DNA of 64,000 bases from Paulinella micropora. Its lineage: Eukaryota; Cercozoa; Imbricatea; Euglyphida; Paulinellidae. The stretch's first letter is position 1; every line of letters starts with the position of its first letter. The notes beneath the pieces are model-generated. The model was not told the origin of the DNA, ran no database searches, and saw nothing but the letters and a program-made list of their open reading frames with translations. This document shows, one piece after another, positions 9,336-20,417 of the stretch. Location: assembly GCA_019918135.1 (NCBI GenBank), contig WBZZ01006708.1:53501-117500 (forward strand), read 5' to 3'. Both the position numbers and the translations under genes were made by a program.

Positions 9336-11146
9336 TCAACGAGATATTCCACGGTAATACACAATCCACCCGCTGTTTCCCGGACCATCGCGAAAATTGT
9401 TCTTTTCCCGCACCGGCAACACGAGGCTTAGATTGGCGGAGAATAGGCTTGTTAGTCTGAGTGGCAAGAAGCGATAGGACGCAGTCGCGCGAGCTGTAGC
9501 GAGAAATTCAACTTCAATAAAATCATCCTCGCTAGACTGACGGACAAACGAACCCACCAGAAATTTCTTATTCGAAAGTGATTCACCCGGAATAGAATCC
9601 GCAAACGCAAGCAACTGACCAGGAACATATCGTGCCACGACACGAGGCTGCGCCGCATCAAGACGTGCAGACGCAACAGGTGAAACAGAATCATCCCGGA
9701 TAATATCAGAAACACGCACCGCGCGACGAGAACCATCGGAATGGACACAAGTATATAAGCCATCCTTAACAGATTCGATAACATAAGGCGCACTCCAATG
9801 TAAAAGAGCTTTAGAAGGGATAGACGATGAAGAAGAAGGAGCGTAGACCGCAACCCGGTCACCAACGATAAATTTATCAACAGCGCGGCCTGATTTTGCT
9901 TCGCTATTCTTACTCTCGACACCTCTTTTACGACGGGCGGAAATTCTGCGATCAAGGATAAAAGTAAAAATCCTTTGCGAATCACGTAAAGCCTGAATAT
10001 GACGAGCGAGCGCACTAGGATCCAAAGGTTTAGAACTCGAAGGAACAACGAAAGATTCCGGTAAAGTAGCAGCCAACCGAGAAGGACCACGCGGCACATA
10101 ACCGTACTCAACCTCAGAAGGGCAGACACCAGTCGCAGTAGAAACAAGAGTATTCGACGCGCGCGCAGCATGCCCGGGTAATACAATAGGCCACAAAGAC
10201 TTATCGACGAGACTAAGCAAAGCCATATGTAAATCCTGGTGCCGCCGCTCGACACGACCAAGTTCCCAAGGAGAATATGGAGCAGTGTGCAGCTGATGAA
10301 TATCAGTTAAAGCGTAATAATAAGTAACTAACTCAGAACGAAAATTCCAATCACCATCAGTTAGGATAGAATCCGGATAGCCAACATGATCAAACACATT
10401 ATTCTGAAGACAAGTTACAACTTCAAACGAAGATTTAGTACGCAGCGGATAATAACGAACATAGCCATGAAACAAATCAACACAAGTCAAAATATACGAG
10501 AAATTTCCTTCATTTTTTATGTTAATTGGACCGTAAATATCCAAACCAAAACCCTTGTGAGGAGAATCGACAGTCATGGAAGTGTATTGAGCATGCCGCA
10601 GCAAACGACGAGCACGTGCAACAAGACAAAATTCACAAGACTTCAAAACAGACTCAACATCAGCGCGCAACCTATCCCAATAATAAAGATCAGACAGCTT
10701 AACACAAAGACGTTGGGCACGAACATGATTATCCAACCGGTGAGAAGCACTAATGGCACGCGACCGCAAAGAGGCAGGCAAGTAGATAGGACACTCAGCT
10801 ATTGGACGTTTCAAGTCAACAACAGAGCGAAAACGCAACAAACGCCCGCTATCCTTTACAAGCACACCACCTGGAACTTGAACAGATTTAAGCTTAGAAG
10901 ACTCAACAGACGCAAGAAAAAACACAGCTCCAGCATCAGTCTGCATAGCTTCACGAATATCTTTCAAAGTAGGCGGACGCAACATGCGTATAAACTCAGT
11001 AACAAAGCATTCGCACGAAATAGACTGAGTAAGACGCATGTCGGCAGACAACTCAGACAGGTAAACTTCAGTAGCAGGCACACCAGGCCAGTCAGGACTG
11101 ACAACCCCTGTAAGATTACACGATGAAAAGACAAGTTTACGACAAG
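9336..11146 (-). pseudogene. Retrotransposon integrase (H2C2 + DDE + GPY/F-like)
   Basis: A long open frame of about 580 codons joins DNA strands for element insertion. In order it shows an H2C2 zinc-binding motif (HRLDNH ... CEFC), the catalytic core with GLDIYGP, LTDGDWNF and GRVERRHQ supplying D, D and E, and a C-terminal DRVAVYAP...VIESVKDGLY part resembling the GPY/F module of Ty3/gypsy. The catalytic residues all appear present. It has no ATG of its own and would be made as part of Pol, but it is out of frame with RNase H: the frame shifts near 11140. No chromodomain is evident. Confidence 0.85.
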
Positions 11147-11994
11147 CAGCAAGCGATCGCTACATCATCATCAACCTCAAGTCCATGTTCACTAAAAGTT
11201 GTACTAACCAAATGTAACAGATCTGTGTTAATTAGCAAAGCAAAAGGTTTGTTAGTATGCAACAACCGACGAGTCACAGACGGAGCACGAGTATTATCAG
11301 GGTAGATAATGTCATAGTCAAAAGGAGCTTTAGAAAGCACATCAACAGACGGAGACAAGTCAAGCGTACGTCTACCTTTCTGCCTTAGAGATTTAGCTTT
11401 AGCCATCCCCCCATGCCCAGGCACATAAAACCACAATGAGCGTTTGACACCAGTCAAAGGCAAAGGCAAAACAGACAAGAGCTTCTCAAGCAATATAATG
11501 ACACCAGGCTCGGACGGCACACCAGGCGAGACACATGGCACACGAGACAACGCATCAGCACCCAAATGTTCAACACCAGGTCTGTAACGTAACTCAAAAT
11601 CCAGATCTTGTAACACCTCAACAGCCCACCGAACCACTTTGGGGCTCTGTGCTGTCGAGATCCACAATAATGATTTTTGATCAATGTAAACAACAGGAGG
11701 CTCATGACTAGCTTGAACGAAATAACGACACTTGGATAAACCAATAGTCACAGCAAACGCCTCACACACGTACGGTGACCAACGAGACTGAGACAAAGTG
11801 TATGTATGCGAGAAATATGCAATGGGCTGTCTAGCACCCTCAGCGGACATGTGATAAACACAACAACCAGCAGCCAACAACGAGCTATCAGAGTCAACAT
11901 ACAATCGACAAGACGGCTCAAACGGAACCAACAAAGGTGCAGACTTCATCTCTGTCTTAAAAGCAGCAATAGCAGCAATAGCATCCTCGGGCAA
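11137..11994 (-). pseudogene. Retrotransposon RNase H domain of Pol
   Basis: Degrades the RNA of RNA-DNA hybrids during reverse transcription. It begins just after the RT thumb (which is in another frame) and shows the Ty3/gypsy RNase H layout: LYVDSDSSLLAAGC with the first Asp, then the conserved end FELRYRPGVEHLGADALSRV. The linker to integrase follows. The frame closes at 11137 while integrase continues in another frame, so Pol is broken here. About 285 codons. Confidence 0.85.
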
Positions 11995-11999
11995 AAGCT

Positions 12000-13137
12000 T
12001 AGGAAATTTATATCATCTTTGCATAATTCAGGCAACGGAATCATGCGTTCCGAGAAATGATCAAAATGTTCAAAGAAATAGGTAAATAACCTAACCAAAG
12101 AACGCATTTCAGAAGGAGCAGGCAACGATATATCATTTACAGCCTTAATATGTCAGGGCTAGGTCGTATGCCTTCCGACGAAACCTCTGACCCTAGCATC
12201 ACTTCTTTCTGGTAACATATCCTGATCTTAGAAGGTTTTAAGGTCCCTTCCCGTGATTGCACTCTATTTACTACCTCCTTACATAGCATAAGCAATTCCT
12301 CCTCTGAATTTGCGCAGACGAGAATATCATCAAGGTATACGAAGATTTTATCATTGAAGTAAGGCTAGTCACTAAACATAGATAAAGCAATCTTCATGTA
12401 ACGAGAAGGAGCATTGGTAGGACCAAAAGGCAACACAGTAGGACGGAACAAACCAAGCGGGGTACGAACAGCAAGCACATCACGACAAGAAGGCGACAGA
12501 GCAACAGAATTGAAAGCGGAAGTCTGATGAAACTTAGCGTAATATTTGAATCCAGCAAGTTTCCTCTTAAGATCACTCATCACAGGAATTTCTTGCGCAA
12601 TCTTCTTGAAGCGTTTATTCACCTCACAATAATCACCAACCACTCGCACTTTCGCAATCTTTCTCTCCCCCGTAACCGGATCATGGATCTAGGTAGGAAC
12701 GATATGAAGCGGCGACGCCCACTGACACTCAGGGCTCGCCGGTTCGTACAAACCTAAACGCACCTGTTCTTTGATCTAATCTGTCAACACACCAGTCTGT
12801 GCCGGGCAATAGGAACGAGGCCTAGATGCAACAGGGACAGAACCAGGACGCAGCTCCAAATCTAACACAGCATTGGAATTTTTCCTGGCAGGAAAGACAA
12901 CACAGGAACCGAGCCATTCCTAAAAACATACTCAAGCTCAGCTCGAGCAGTAGGAGATAAAGAAGAGGAAATATCGACTTGTGAGAACATGTCAGTAAAT
13001 GATTCTTTTTCAAGAGCACTGCTGTTCCCATGATTGTCCCTATAAGCACGACACCACTTTTCAGCAAGAAAATGTTCGTACACAGAAGGAGAATGAAACA
13101 AAGGATAAACAGGACTAGCGCAAAATACAGATGACAA
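12000..13137 (-). pseudogene. Retrotransposon reverse transcriptase, several stops
   Basis: RNA-dependent DNA polymerase region in pieces. 13137-12862 ends in a typical pre-finger stretch (SLSPTARAELEYVFRNGSVP). 12649-12365 carries the fingers and palm (RVVGDYCEVNKRF, LGLFRPTVLPFGPTNAPSRY). The catalytic FVYLDDILV box lies near 12330-12350, just past an in-frame TAG near 12365. A thumb region follows in another frame near 12000-12140. Multiple stops mean it cannot be translated as one protein. The LPFGPTNAP and YLDD motifs support Ty3/gypsy RT. Confidence 0.85.
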
Positions 13138-13763
13138 ACTCTGAGACGCATTAGCTTCAACAACAAAGCACTCGGAGAAGGAACAAAACGCAGACTGCCT
13201 GACTCAATAGAGTGACAAACCAAAGAGTCATCAGCATGAACAGCACCACTAAAAAGCAGACACAATACAAGCATGCGAAAAGCATAACAACGCCTCAGCC
13301 ACCAACGCCGCGGCCAGTCATAAAAGACCGAATGCTATGCAAACGCGCTACAGCAGAGAATAAGTAAAAGCAACACACGCAGCGCAGCTATCATCGCCAA
13401 CAGAGGCAACATCAAATCCCACAATGTGTAGCTGAAAACCAACAAAAGAGACCAGAGAAACAGCGCATCGGCCCAATCCCAACCCAAGGCACGGCTTGCT
13501 AAAGCACAAACAGAAAGGAGAACAGTGAGATATAGCAAACCAATCTGTTCCTGTTCAAACAACACAATGCTCTTAGGAGAGGGATTTGACATAACAGATA
13601 CCACCGGAAAACAGCCGAGGCGCTCCATCATCTGATCAGCAACCAACTGCCACAAAACACTTTTGTGTCCAGACATAAACTCGCCACGCTCGCTAACGTT
13701 GAAAACTACACTCACAGCGAACGCCTGACAAGGAGCAAACAACAACCACAAAAAGCGCAAGAG
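13138..13763 (-). other. Degenerate stretch between protease and RT
   Basis: Open pieces in the protease frame (13760-13335 and 13274-12822) encode hydrophobic, Leu/Cys-rich sequence with no recognisable domain. They may be the decayed protease-RT linker or simply out-of-frame translation. I could not find an additional gene. Confidence 0.4.
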
Positions 13764-14618
13764 TCAAAGAGACAGCGTAGATGGAACAGCCAAAGCTAAA
13801 CGCGTACGTCCACACTCGGGTCTCACAGGAGCTGCAACTGACTCATATAAACAGAGCTTAGATAACCTGCCATCAAGCAAATCATTCTCAAACTGAACAA
13901 AAGCAGAATCGTGGACATCATGGGCAGCTGACCTACTGTCACCTCCTGCAGACTCAGCAACATACGTGAGAGGCAAGACAGGAGGGGTAAGGTAAGTAGG
14001 AAGAAAGAACCTGTCACCCTTCCTGTGCCTACATAGTAAATCAGGCAGATCAAGACACAAAACATCAGCATCAAACAAACTCAACTGTTACAACAGAGAG
14101 CAGTGATGTGAGTGAGCATCAACGACACCACACGGTAGCCAATGCAACGAAGTGGTGAAAATTAGTACAGAAACCCAACTGTCAACGGGCTTGTATCCGC
14201 CTAAAGTGTCAGAACCAGCAGCAATGATCGGCAAAGCAGGGTAAGCAGTCGCATCCTTAAAACAAATTAAGCTATACGAAGCGCCAGTATCGAACAAAGC
14301 AAGCGATCTGCACTTCATCCGCCCTGACAAATCAAGCATATCAAGCAGCACCTTAGGCAACGCGCGCTCATCATGAGGAACAGCAGGCAAAGGCTGCAAC
14401 ACGACAGGCCAAGACTGAGCATCTGAAGGAGACAGTAGAGACAAAGTCTCCGCAACCTGCACCTCAACACGACACACACTCCCAGACTTCGGCGCTGACT
14501 GAAACTTAAATCGTTTGACAACGGGAATAGGACACTTGGGGACAATATGGCCACAGTCGCTACAATTGTAACACCACTTAGTCTTGCCATTCCCTTTCCC
14601 AGCACCTGCAGCAGGCAC
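13764..14618 (-). pseudogene. Zinc knuckle and retropepsin-like protease, in-frame stop
   Basis: The frame opens with a CCHC zinc knuckle (CYNCSDCGHIVPKC, spacing C-x2-C-x4-H-x4-C), the nucleocapsid RNA-binding signature. It continues to LALFDTGASYSLI, where DTGAS is the active site of an aspartic retropepsin. A TAA at 14088-14090 interrupts the same frame, which then runs on to 13764. It lies between gag and RT as expected. The gag frame and this frame differ, so a shift near 14620-14640 separates them. Confidence 0.78.
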
Positions 14619-14902
14619 AACAGCTTGGAAGCGTCAGGCGTGTCGCTCGTAACACGTTTCTTTGCTTTCTTGCAATAGAAAAAACCTGAAACAGACATAC
14701 AACGGTGATCCCTGCCCGCCTTGATCGCATTGCAATCCTTGATTGCATGCGACCCACCCCTATGGCAACAAGGCAAGATAGAAACATTTCCCTCGCCCGG
14801 GCCAGCATCTCCCTTGCAATCCTGCTTGATCTCACGAATGGTGCCTGGCTTCGCACCAAACTGCAAAAATTTGTGTAAACCACGAGCATCTGAAGACCTA
14901 GC

Positions 14903-15865
14903 TCACACAGCAAGCTGAGACAATATCTCTTTCGAGTCGCCCTGCTTGTAAGGAGAACGACTGAGCATGCCAATAGACATATCCTCCTGCTGCACATTTT
15001 TCATGAGTTGAATGAAATCATCCCTTACAGGCAGCACACGCTTAAGCGTTTGGGGTGAGTTAGTCTTTCCGTCTGTCACCTCCACAGTATGTGTGAGTAT
15101 TTTGATCCTATCGCGCATCCGCTCACTCAAATGACCCCAAACCATGTTTGTTAGGATTTTATCAGGAAGAAACAAACCATACGTATCCCGCAATGACATA
15201 ACCATAGCAGCAACAAACTGCAACCATTCACCTGAGGTAGCATGAGCATAAATAGTTTGGAATTGTGGCCTAAAAACACATGTTAACAAAAATGCAAGCA
15301 AGGGCACGAACACATCATGTTCCCTAACAGCGTAAGCAACACAACATTTCAAAACATCCCTGATTTGAATCAAGAGCTTAACAGCAACAGAGTTAGCAAA
15401 ATGTAGAGGATGAGACAGATCAGGCTGAATGAAGCACAGCCTACGAGCTTCAGAGATTGTATTAAACACCTTAGTGCGCAAAGCAGGACCTGCAACAGTC
15501 AGCAACCAAGTGACAACACAACACGCAAATTGAATATTTCTCCAACACTTGCGGAGTTTAGTCTTATATTCATCCGCGTCAGTTTCATCGAGCTCACCTA
15601 ACATATCATCAGACGTGGCACTTGAAACAAAATCAAATGCTGCAGGATCATACGGGTGGATACCTGCACCAGTAGGGTGCACAATAGAAAGATCAAGCAT
15701 TTTATCTGCCTCTCTCTTAGTAGTACTCTCATCAACTGAATGTAACACACTTTGAAAGAACAAAGAGAATGAGGACGAAACAACTTTCTTCGTCTGCTTG
15801 GTCGGATCACCTGCAAACACAGACAGAAAAGAAAAACTATCAAAATGCTTTGCAGGTTTGTTCAC
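14903..15865 (-). pseudogene. Retrotransposon Gag (copy B)
   Basis: About 320 codons of a capsid-type protein, largely helical and without catalytic motifs; assignment rests on its place between LTR-leader and the zinc-knuckle/protease region. The frame opens right after a TGA with no ATG; the first ATG is about 56 codons in (near 15700). A pyrimidine-rich run ending in TGCAG near 15811-15830 (read leftward) could be a splice acceptor. The frame closes with TGA at 14903-14905, but the same frame remains open beyond it to about 14640 through a Cys/His-rich stretch (PCCHRGGSHAIKDC). Two near-identical copies follow at 20418 and 26244. Confidence 0.7.
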
Positions 15866-16409
15866 TCAAGGAGGCGGAGTAATGAGAGTGCTCGGCCTAA
15901 TACAAGCCAAGTATATCTGATTAGTTTGTGCAAGGACTTGAGCAACAGATCCCAAAGGTCACTCCGCAGAACTGGAAGGAGCATGCACAGCAGCATTCGA
16001 TCCTTTTACGTTCTGACTCGGACACTCATAGGAATGTTTACCCTTAAAGTTATTATACATGCAAACAAAAAACACGATCAAACAGAGCAAAAAACAAGAA
16101 AATTAATACAAATAAGCAGTACAATTGTTGCTAGCAGGAAAGTGTGCAATTTGCAAACGCAAACCTATCACCAACAACCAAGAAAATAAAGGAAAACCAA
16201 CAAAATATATATAAGCAACCCTAGGAAACAAGTAAAACAGTAAGAAAACACAACAGGAGATATGAAAAATTGCAGCAGACAAGAGAGGCGTTACAGACAA
16301 CAATCTACACAACTTTCCTGTACAAAGCCACAAGCAAATCCACAAGTTTCAGACAGAAACAAGCTTGAAAATTTTTTTTTGGTTGTGAATCTGGCCAGAT
16401 CTATATAGA
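15866..16409 (-). other. Untranslated leader of the retrotransposon
   Basis: About 544 bp between 5' LTR and gag with no credible gene. It begins (leftward) with TCTATATAGATCTGGCCAGA. The TGGCCAGATTCACAACC portion could pair with a tRNA 3' end as primer-binding site, though its 12-nt distance from the LTR is longer than usual. Confidence 0.6.
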
Positions 16410-16575
16410 TGTCACACCTTCGTTTTGGTTTCAAGAATAAATTCGATCTCAGACTTATTTAATGAATTGCAAAACTGTCCTAACCTGCCTGGACGAAGCA
16501 GCAAAAGATTAGAAGACTGCATTACGATAGGAAAACACTGCTGACACAATTGGTAACTACATTGACCATATCACA
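16410..16575 (-). mobile_element. 5' LTR of the Ty3/gypsy element (166 bp, copy B)
   Basis: On the minus strand TGTGATATGG...GTGTGACA, nearly identical to the LTRs of copies A and C and alignable with the 3' LTR at 8204-8366. It is short for Ty3/gypsy but bounded by TG/CA on both ends. Confidence 0.85.
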
Positions 16576-16625
16576 TTTTCTTTGAACGGTTTTTTACCAA
16601 CCCACTTTTTTGGGTACCGGATGGG

Positions 16626-16738
16626 ATAACTGACGTAAGAGGGCAACCGGGTTCACGAGGTTCCGCCCCAAAAAATGGTTGGAAAAAATTTACAGTATTT
16701 TGCGGGTGTTGGCTTCACCGGGCTGACTACTCAAACCC
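16626..16738. other. 113-bp block present in copies B and C but not A
   Basis: The sequence from ATAACTGACG to CAAACCC lies between GATGGG and ATTCAACTC. In copy A those two flanks are separated by a single C. The copy-C equivalent is 22141-22253. No target duplication or terminal repeats are evident, so insertion in B/C and deletion in A are equally possible. Confidence 0.8.
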
Positions 16739-17326
16739 ATTCAACTCAACCAAAACCCAAACTTGCTCACCACAGGCCAGAGAAATGTGAGTTGAGTGTC
16801 AAAACCAATCTTGTCCACAAGTTCTACGCTTTTTTGCACGCAGTTCGCAAGCATCGGTGAAATACGCGCCAAATGTGTCTCTTTCATGCACAAGGGAAAC
16901 AAACAGATTACGAAGCGGTAAATTGCTCGGCTTCCTATGACCCCCTAGTGATTATGAGAACTTATGGAGGGAAGGATGCACGTAAGGCTCAAACTGGAGA
17001 ATGAGCTTAGCACGCCTCGGGCATGTAGCCCATATCGAGACATACTAAGAACTCCACCAGCGTAAGCCAAAACATGCTTCCCTCCCCCACACAGTCCCCC
17101 ACACACAGACAAACATGCATACAAACATGCATAAATACGAATACATACATGCATACATTTTTTTAAAAATAACAGTAAGCAAGGTTTAATGAGAAAGAGA
17201 CGATTTTTTTTATTATTAACAGTAAGCAAGGTTTAATGAGAAAGAGACGATAGAAAAAAGAAGAGCCTAATTCAAAAGAATTCTGGTTCCAAGGAACAAC
17301 AGTACAAGCTCATAAGGAAATCTGGA

Positions 17327-17340
17327 ACGTAGTAGTAGTT

Positions 17341-17374
<34 letters not shown>

Positions 17375-17425
17375 AAGTAGTAATAGTAATAGTAGTAGTA
17401 GTAGTAGTAGCAGTAGCAGTAGTAC

Positions 17426-17464
<39 letters not shown>

Positions 17465-17810
17465 CAGCAGCAGCAGCAGCAGTTGTAGTAGTAGTAGTAG
17501 TAGTAGTAGTAACAGAAAGCTCCTGGAAATAATAATATGGAAGGGAAAAGAAAGAGAAAAAAAGAAAGAAAGAAAGAAAGGAAGAAAGAGGTAAATAAAA
17601 ACCAGGAAAAGAAAAGAAAACGGAGAAACAAAAAAACAGCGAAGAAAGAAAAAAGCACAAAAAAACAAAAAAGAGTAGGAAAAAAAAACAAGAGAAACCA
17701 AAGAAACAAACAAGCGAAACAAAAGAAACAAAAACAAAAAATAAAACCAAAAACAAAACAAAAAGACAGTAATAGAGGCAGCAACTAACACAAAAAGGCA
17801 AAACAAACAA
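17327..17810. repeat. Low-complexity tract of copy B: (GTA/GCA)n then purine-rich run
   Basis: GTA trinucleotide repeats with GCA interruptions (about 17327-17513), then about 280 bp of A/G-rich sequence including AAAG runs. It is the counterpart of 555-990. Unit numbers differ among copies. Confidence 0.9.
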
Positions 17811-18550
17811 ACACAAGGCCAGACAGTGGCAAGGGAGACGATACTGAACCAGAAGGTAAGAGCGGAAAGTGCCAGAAAAGGTAAGACATAACTAACATGG
17901 GCGCAAGTGAGATCCATTGACAGTCAGTGAGACAGCCCTTAAGGAAACTGCAGCACCTAACGCAATTCACTCGCACCCGGAGGCTATCGTAGCCAGGAGG
18001 GCGGTGTGCAGAGCGTAGTAAGGCTCGACATGGCGTACTCGCGACGCGATTATGCCGAGTGCTGCAGTATCCATAAGGATCAACCCAAGCCTGGCAACCT
18101 CATAGACATGCAGCCTCAAGCTAGTCGAGCCAAACCACTCCGCACCCCACCCCCCTCATAGACCAGAAGAGACTCCACAAGCCACAACCATAAACATAAA
18201 GTAGAGCCATGCCAGAACAAGACCAAACCTAACAGGCAGCAGTAGATGAGAAAAACGAAAAAGAAAAAGAAAACAAAAGGGTAAAAGAATGAAAAAGAAA
18301 TAAAGATAATAATAGTAACAAAAATAATAATAATAATAACAATAATAGTGTATCTCCTGCCAATTGCTGAGCCAAAAGGCCATGTGCATCCAGTCCTCCA
18401 TTCCATAAGGAAAGTCTCCACACCAATCGGTGGAATAAAGGAAGTGACGGCATAGAACATTACTCTAGGAGCTTTATACCAATCAGCCCATGGAAAGGAC
18501 CGATGGCCTATGTACTCCCTAATAACAATAATAATAATAATAATAATAAT

Positions 18551-18817
18551 AGTGCTTCTCTGTCAATGGCTGATGCATTTCTGCACATGCGCCTCCATTG
18601 TCTCACCCGTGAGGGGAGTACGAAGAATTGACGATAAGCTCTAATGACACCCCCGCAAGGGCAGTTCCAACACTTCCAGACGGGCCGGTATGTTCAATGA
18701 AAATACTGGTCCAGACGGATCGGTATGTTCAATGAAAATACTGGTGGCACCGACGGGAATCGAACTGGCGACAGGGCCCAGATGGTAGAACTTGACCACT
18801 GGGCTATCACGGTGTCC
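18551..18817 (-). mobile_element. tRNA-derived SINE, full length (267 bp)
   Basis: On the minus strand the head GGACACCGTGATAGCCCAGT contains TAGCCCAGTGG, matching the pol III A box, and AGTTCGATTCC, one base from the B-box consensus. The body follows, then the end CAGAGAAGCACT and an ATT-repeat tail. This copy has the roughly 35-bp internal duplication around ATGTTCAATGAAAATACTGG. Confidence 0.85.
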
Positions 18818-18855
18818 ATAATAATAATAATAATAAGGATAATAATAATAGTAAT

Positions 18856-19077
18856 AGTGCTTCTCAGTGAATGGCGAATGCATTTCTGCACATGTGCCTC
18901 CATCGTCTCACCCGCGAGGGGAGTACGAAGATTTGACGATATGCTCTACTGACACCCCCGCAAGGCAGCTCCAAGCCTTCCAGACAGACCAATACTTTCA
19001 AAGAAAATATCCTTTGAAAATACTGGCCCCGACGGGAATCGAACTGGCGACAGGTCCCAGACGGTAGACCTTAACCA

Positions 19078-19080
<3 letters not shown>
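18856..19080 (-). mobile_element. SINE copy, diverged, head-truncated
   Basis: Same family, with differences in body and head (for example CTTCTCAGTGAATGGCG at the 3' end). The tRNA-like head stops before the final CACGGTGTCC. An (AAT)n tract follows at 19081-19130. Confidence 0.75.
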
Positions 19081-19130
<50 letters not shown>

Positions 19131-19132
<2 letters not shown>

Positions 19133-19215
19133 GTGCTTCTCTGTCAATGGCTGATGCAAATCTGCACATGCGCCTCCATCGTCTCACCCCTGAGGGGAGT
19201 ACGGAGAATTGAAAT
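19131..19215 (-). mobile_element. SINE 3' fragment
   Basis: Only the last roughly 84 bp of the SINE (AGTGCTTCTCTGTCAATGGC onward) remain, between two (AAT)n tracts. Confidence 0.75.
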
Positions 19216-19236
19216 AATAATAATAATAATAATAAT

Positions 19237-19468
19237 AGTGCTTCTCTGTCAATGGCTGATGCATTTCTGCACATGCGCCTCCATCGTCTCACCCGTGAGG
19301 GGAGTACGAAGAATTGACGATAAGCTCTAATGACACCCCCGCAAGGGCAGTTCCAACACTTCCAGACGGGCCGGTATGTTCAATGAAAATACTGGTGGCA
19401 CCGACGGGAATCGAACTGGCGACAGGGCCCAGATGGTAGAACTTGACCACTGGGCTATCACGGTGTCC
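19237..19468 (-). mobile_element. SINE, full length short form (232 bp)
   Basis: Complete head with A and B boxes, a body without the internal 35-bp duplication, and an (AAT)n tract on both sides. Confidence 0.85.
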
Positions 19469-19506
<38 letters not shown>

Positions 19507-20370
19507 TTTTAATTTTTTTTACAGTAAGCAAGGTTTTATGAGGAAGAGACGATAAAAAAATGAGCCTAATTCTGTTTTTTTTTTTTTTTTTTTTTTTTTT
19601 TTTCATGAAGCAAGGTTTAATGAGAGACGATAGAAAAAAAGAAGAGCCTAATTCAAAAGAATTCTGGTTCCAAGGAACAACAGTACAAGCTCATAAGGAA
19701 ATCTAGAACTAAGGTTCAACAGAAAGCTCCTGGAAAGAATAATATGGAAGGGAAAAGAAAGAGAAAAAAGATAGAAAGAAAGAAAGGAAGAAAGAGATAA
19801 AGAAAAAACCATGAAAAGAAAAGAAAACGGAGAAACAAAAAACAGCAAAGAAAGAAAAAAGCAAAAAAACATAAGAGAATAGGAGCAAAAAAACAAGAAA
19901 CAAAAGAAACAAACAAACAAGCGAAACAAAAGAAACAAAAACAAAACAAAAAAGACAACAATAGAGGCAGCAACAAACACAAAAAAGAAAACAACAAACA
20001 AACACAAGGCCAAACAGTGGCAAGGGAGACGATACTGAACTAAAACTTTTTTTTCAACTTAGAATTTTAATTACTAGTGTGTTGAACTTGTAGTAAACTC
20101 AATAATAAAATGAGTCAAAGTAGAGCAAACAGAGACAAAATATAGGCTAATCAAAACAAAAACAATAGCAAAGAAAAACAGGCGCATGCAAACAATTTTT
20201 TTAAAAAAAATTACAGTAAGCAAGGTTTAATGAGAAAGAGACGAGAGAAAAATCAAGAAGAGCTTAATTCAAAAGAATTCTGGTTCCAAGGAACAACAGT
20301 ACAAGCTCATAAGAATTTTTTTTCAGTAAGCAATGTTTAATGAGAAAGAGACGATAGAAAAAAGAAGAGC
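19469..20370. other. (AAT)n, poly-T, repeated 33-bp modules and purine-rich tract
   Basis: After an (AAT)n run and a 27-nt poly-T (19577-19603) come repeated pieces of the 33-bp ACAGTAAGCAAGG module and of the AATTCTGGTTCCAAGGAACA segment, a second purine-rich tract and about 170 bp of AT-rich sequence. No gene is credible. Confidence 0.75.
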
Positions 20371-20417
20371 CCAAACTGCAAAAATTTGTGTAAACCACGA
20401 GCATCTGAAGACCTAGC

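Larger units (their letters stand above)
8204..16575 (-). mobile_element. Ty3/gypsy LTR retrotransposon, decayed (8.4 kb)
   Basis: LTR-bounded element read leftward: 5' LTR 16410-16575, leader, gag, zinc knuckle and retropepsin, reverse transcriptase, RNase H, integrase, polypurine tract, 3' LTR 8204-8366. The order RT-RNase H-integrase and the RNase H and integrase motifs place it in Ty3/gypsy (Metaviridae-like) rather than Ty1/copia, where integrase precedes RT. The two LTRs differ at roughly ten or more positions plus small gaps, and pol carries several stops and shifts, so it is old. No matching 5-bp target duplication was found, which agrees with the outer flank at 16576 belonging to a duplicated segment. 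Confidence 0.85.
14856..20370 (-). repeat. Tandem segmental unit B (5,515 bp)
   Basis: This block (gag end to flank with SINEs) is repeated almost unchanged as unit C starting at 20371 and partly as D at 26197; gag stops are exactly 5,515 and 11,341 bp apart. At the B/C and C/D boundaries the sequence jumps from the AAAAAGAAGAGC end of the flank to the CCAAACTGC of gag. High identity implies recent duplication, or an assembly expansion. Confidence 0.85.

Noticed and set aside
10386..11126. 246-codon open frame opposite integrase
   Set aside because: It is the antisense shadow of the integrase region and has no motif; the minus strand shows clear H2C2 and DDE signatures.
8204..16575. Target site duplication around the Ty3/gypsy element
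   Set aside because: The bases next to the two LTRs (GCTTT and TTTTC) do not match as a 5-bp repeat.
18740..18817. Functional tRNA genes in the SINE heads
   Set aside because: A and B boxes are present but arms are imperfect and every copy is joined to the same SINE body and tail.
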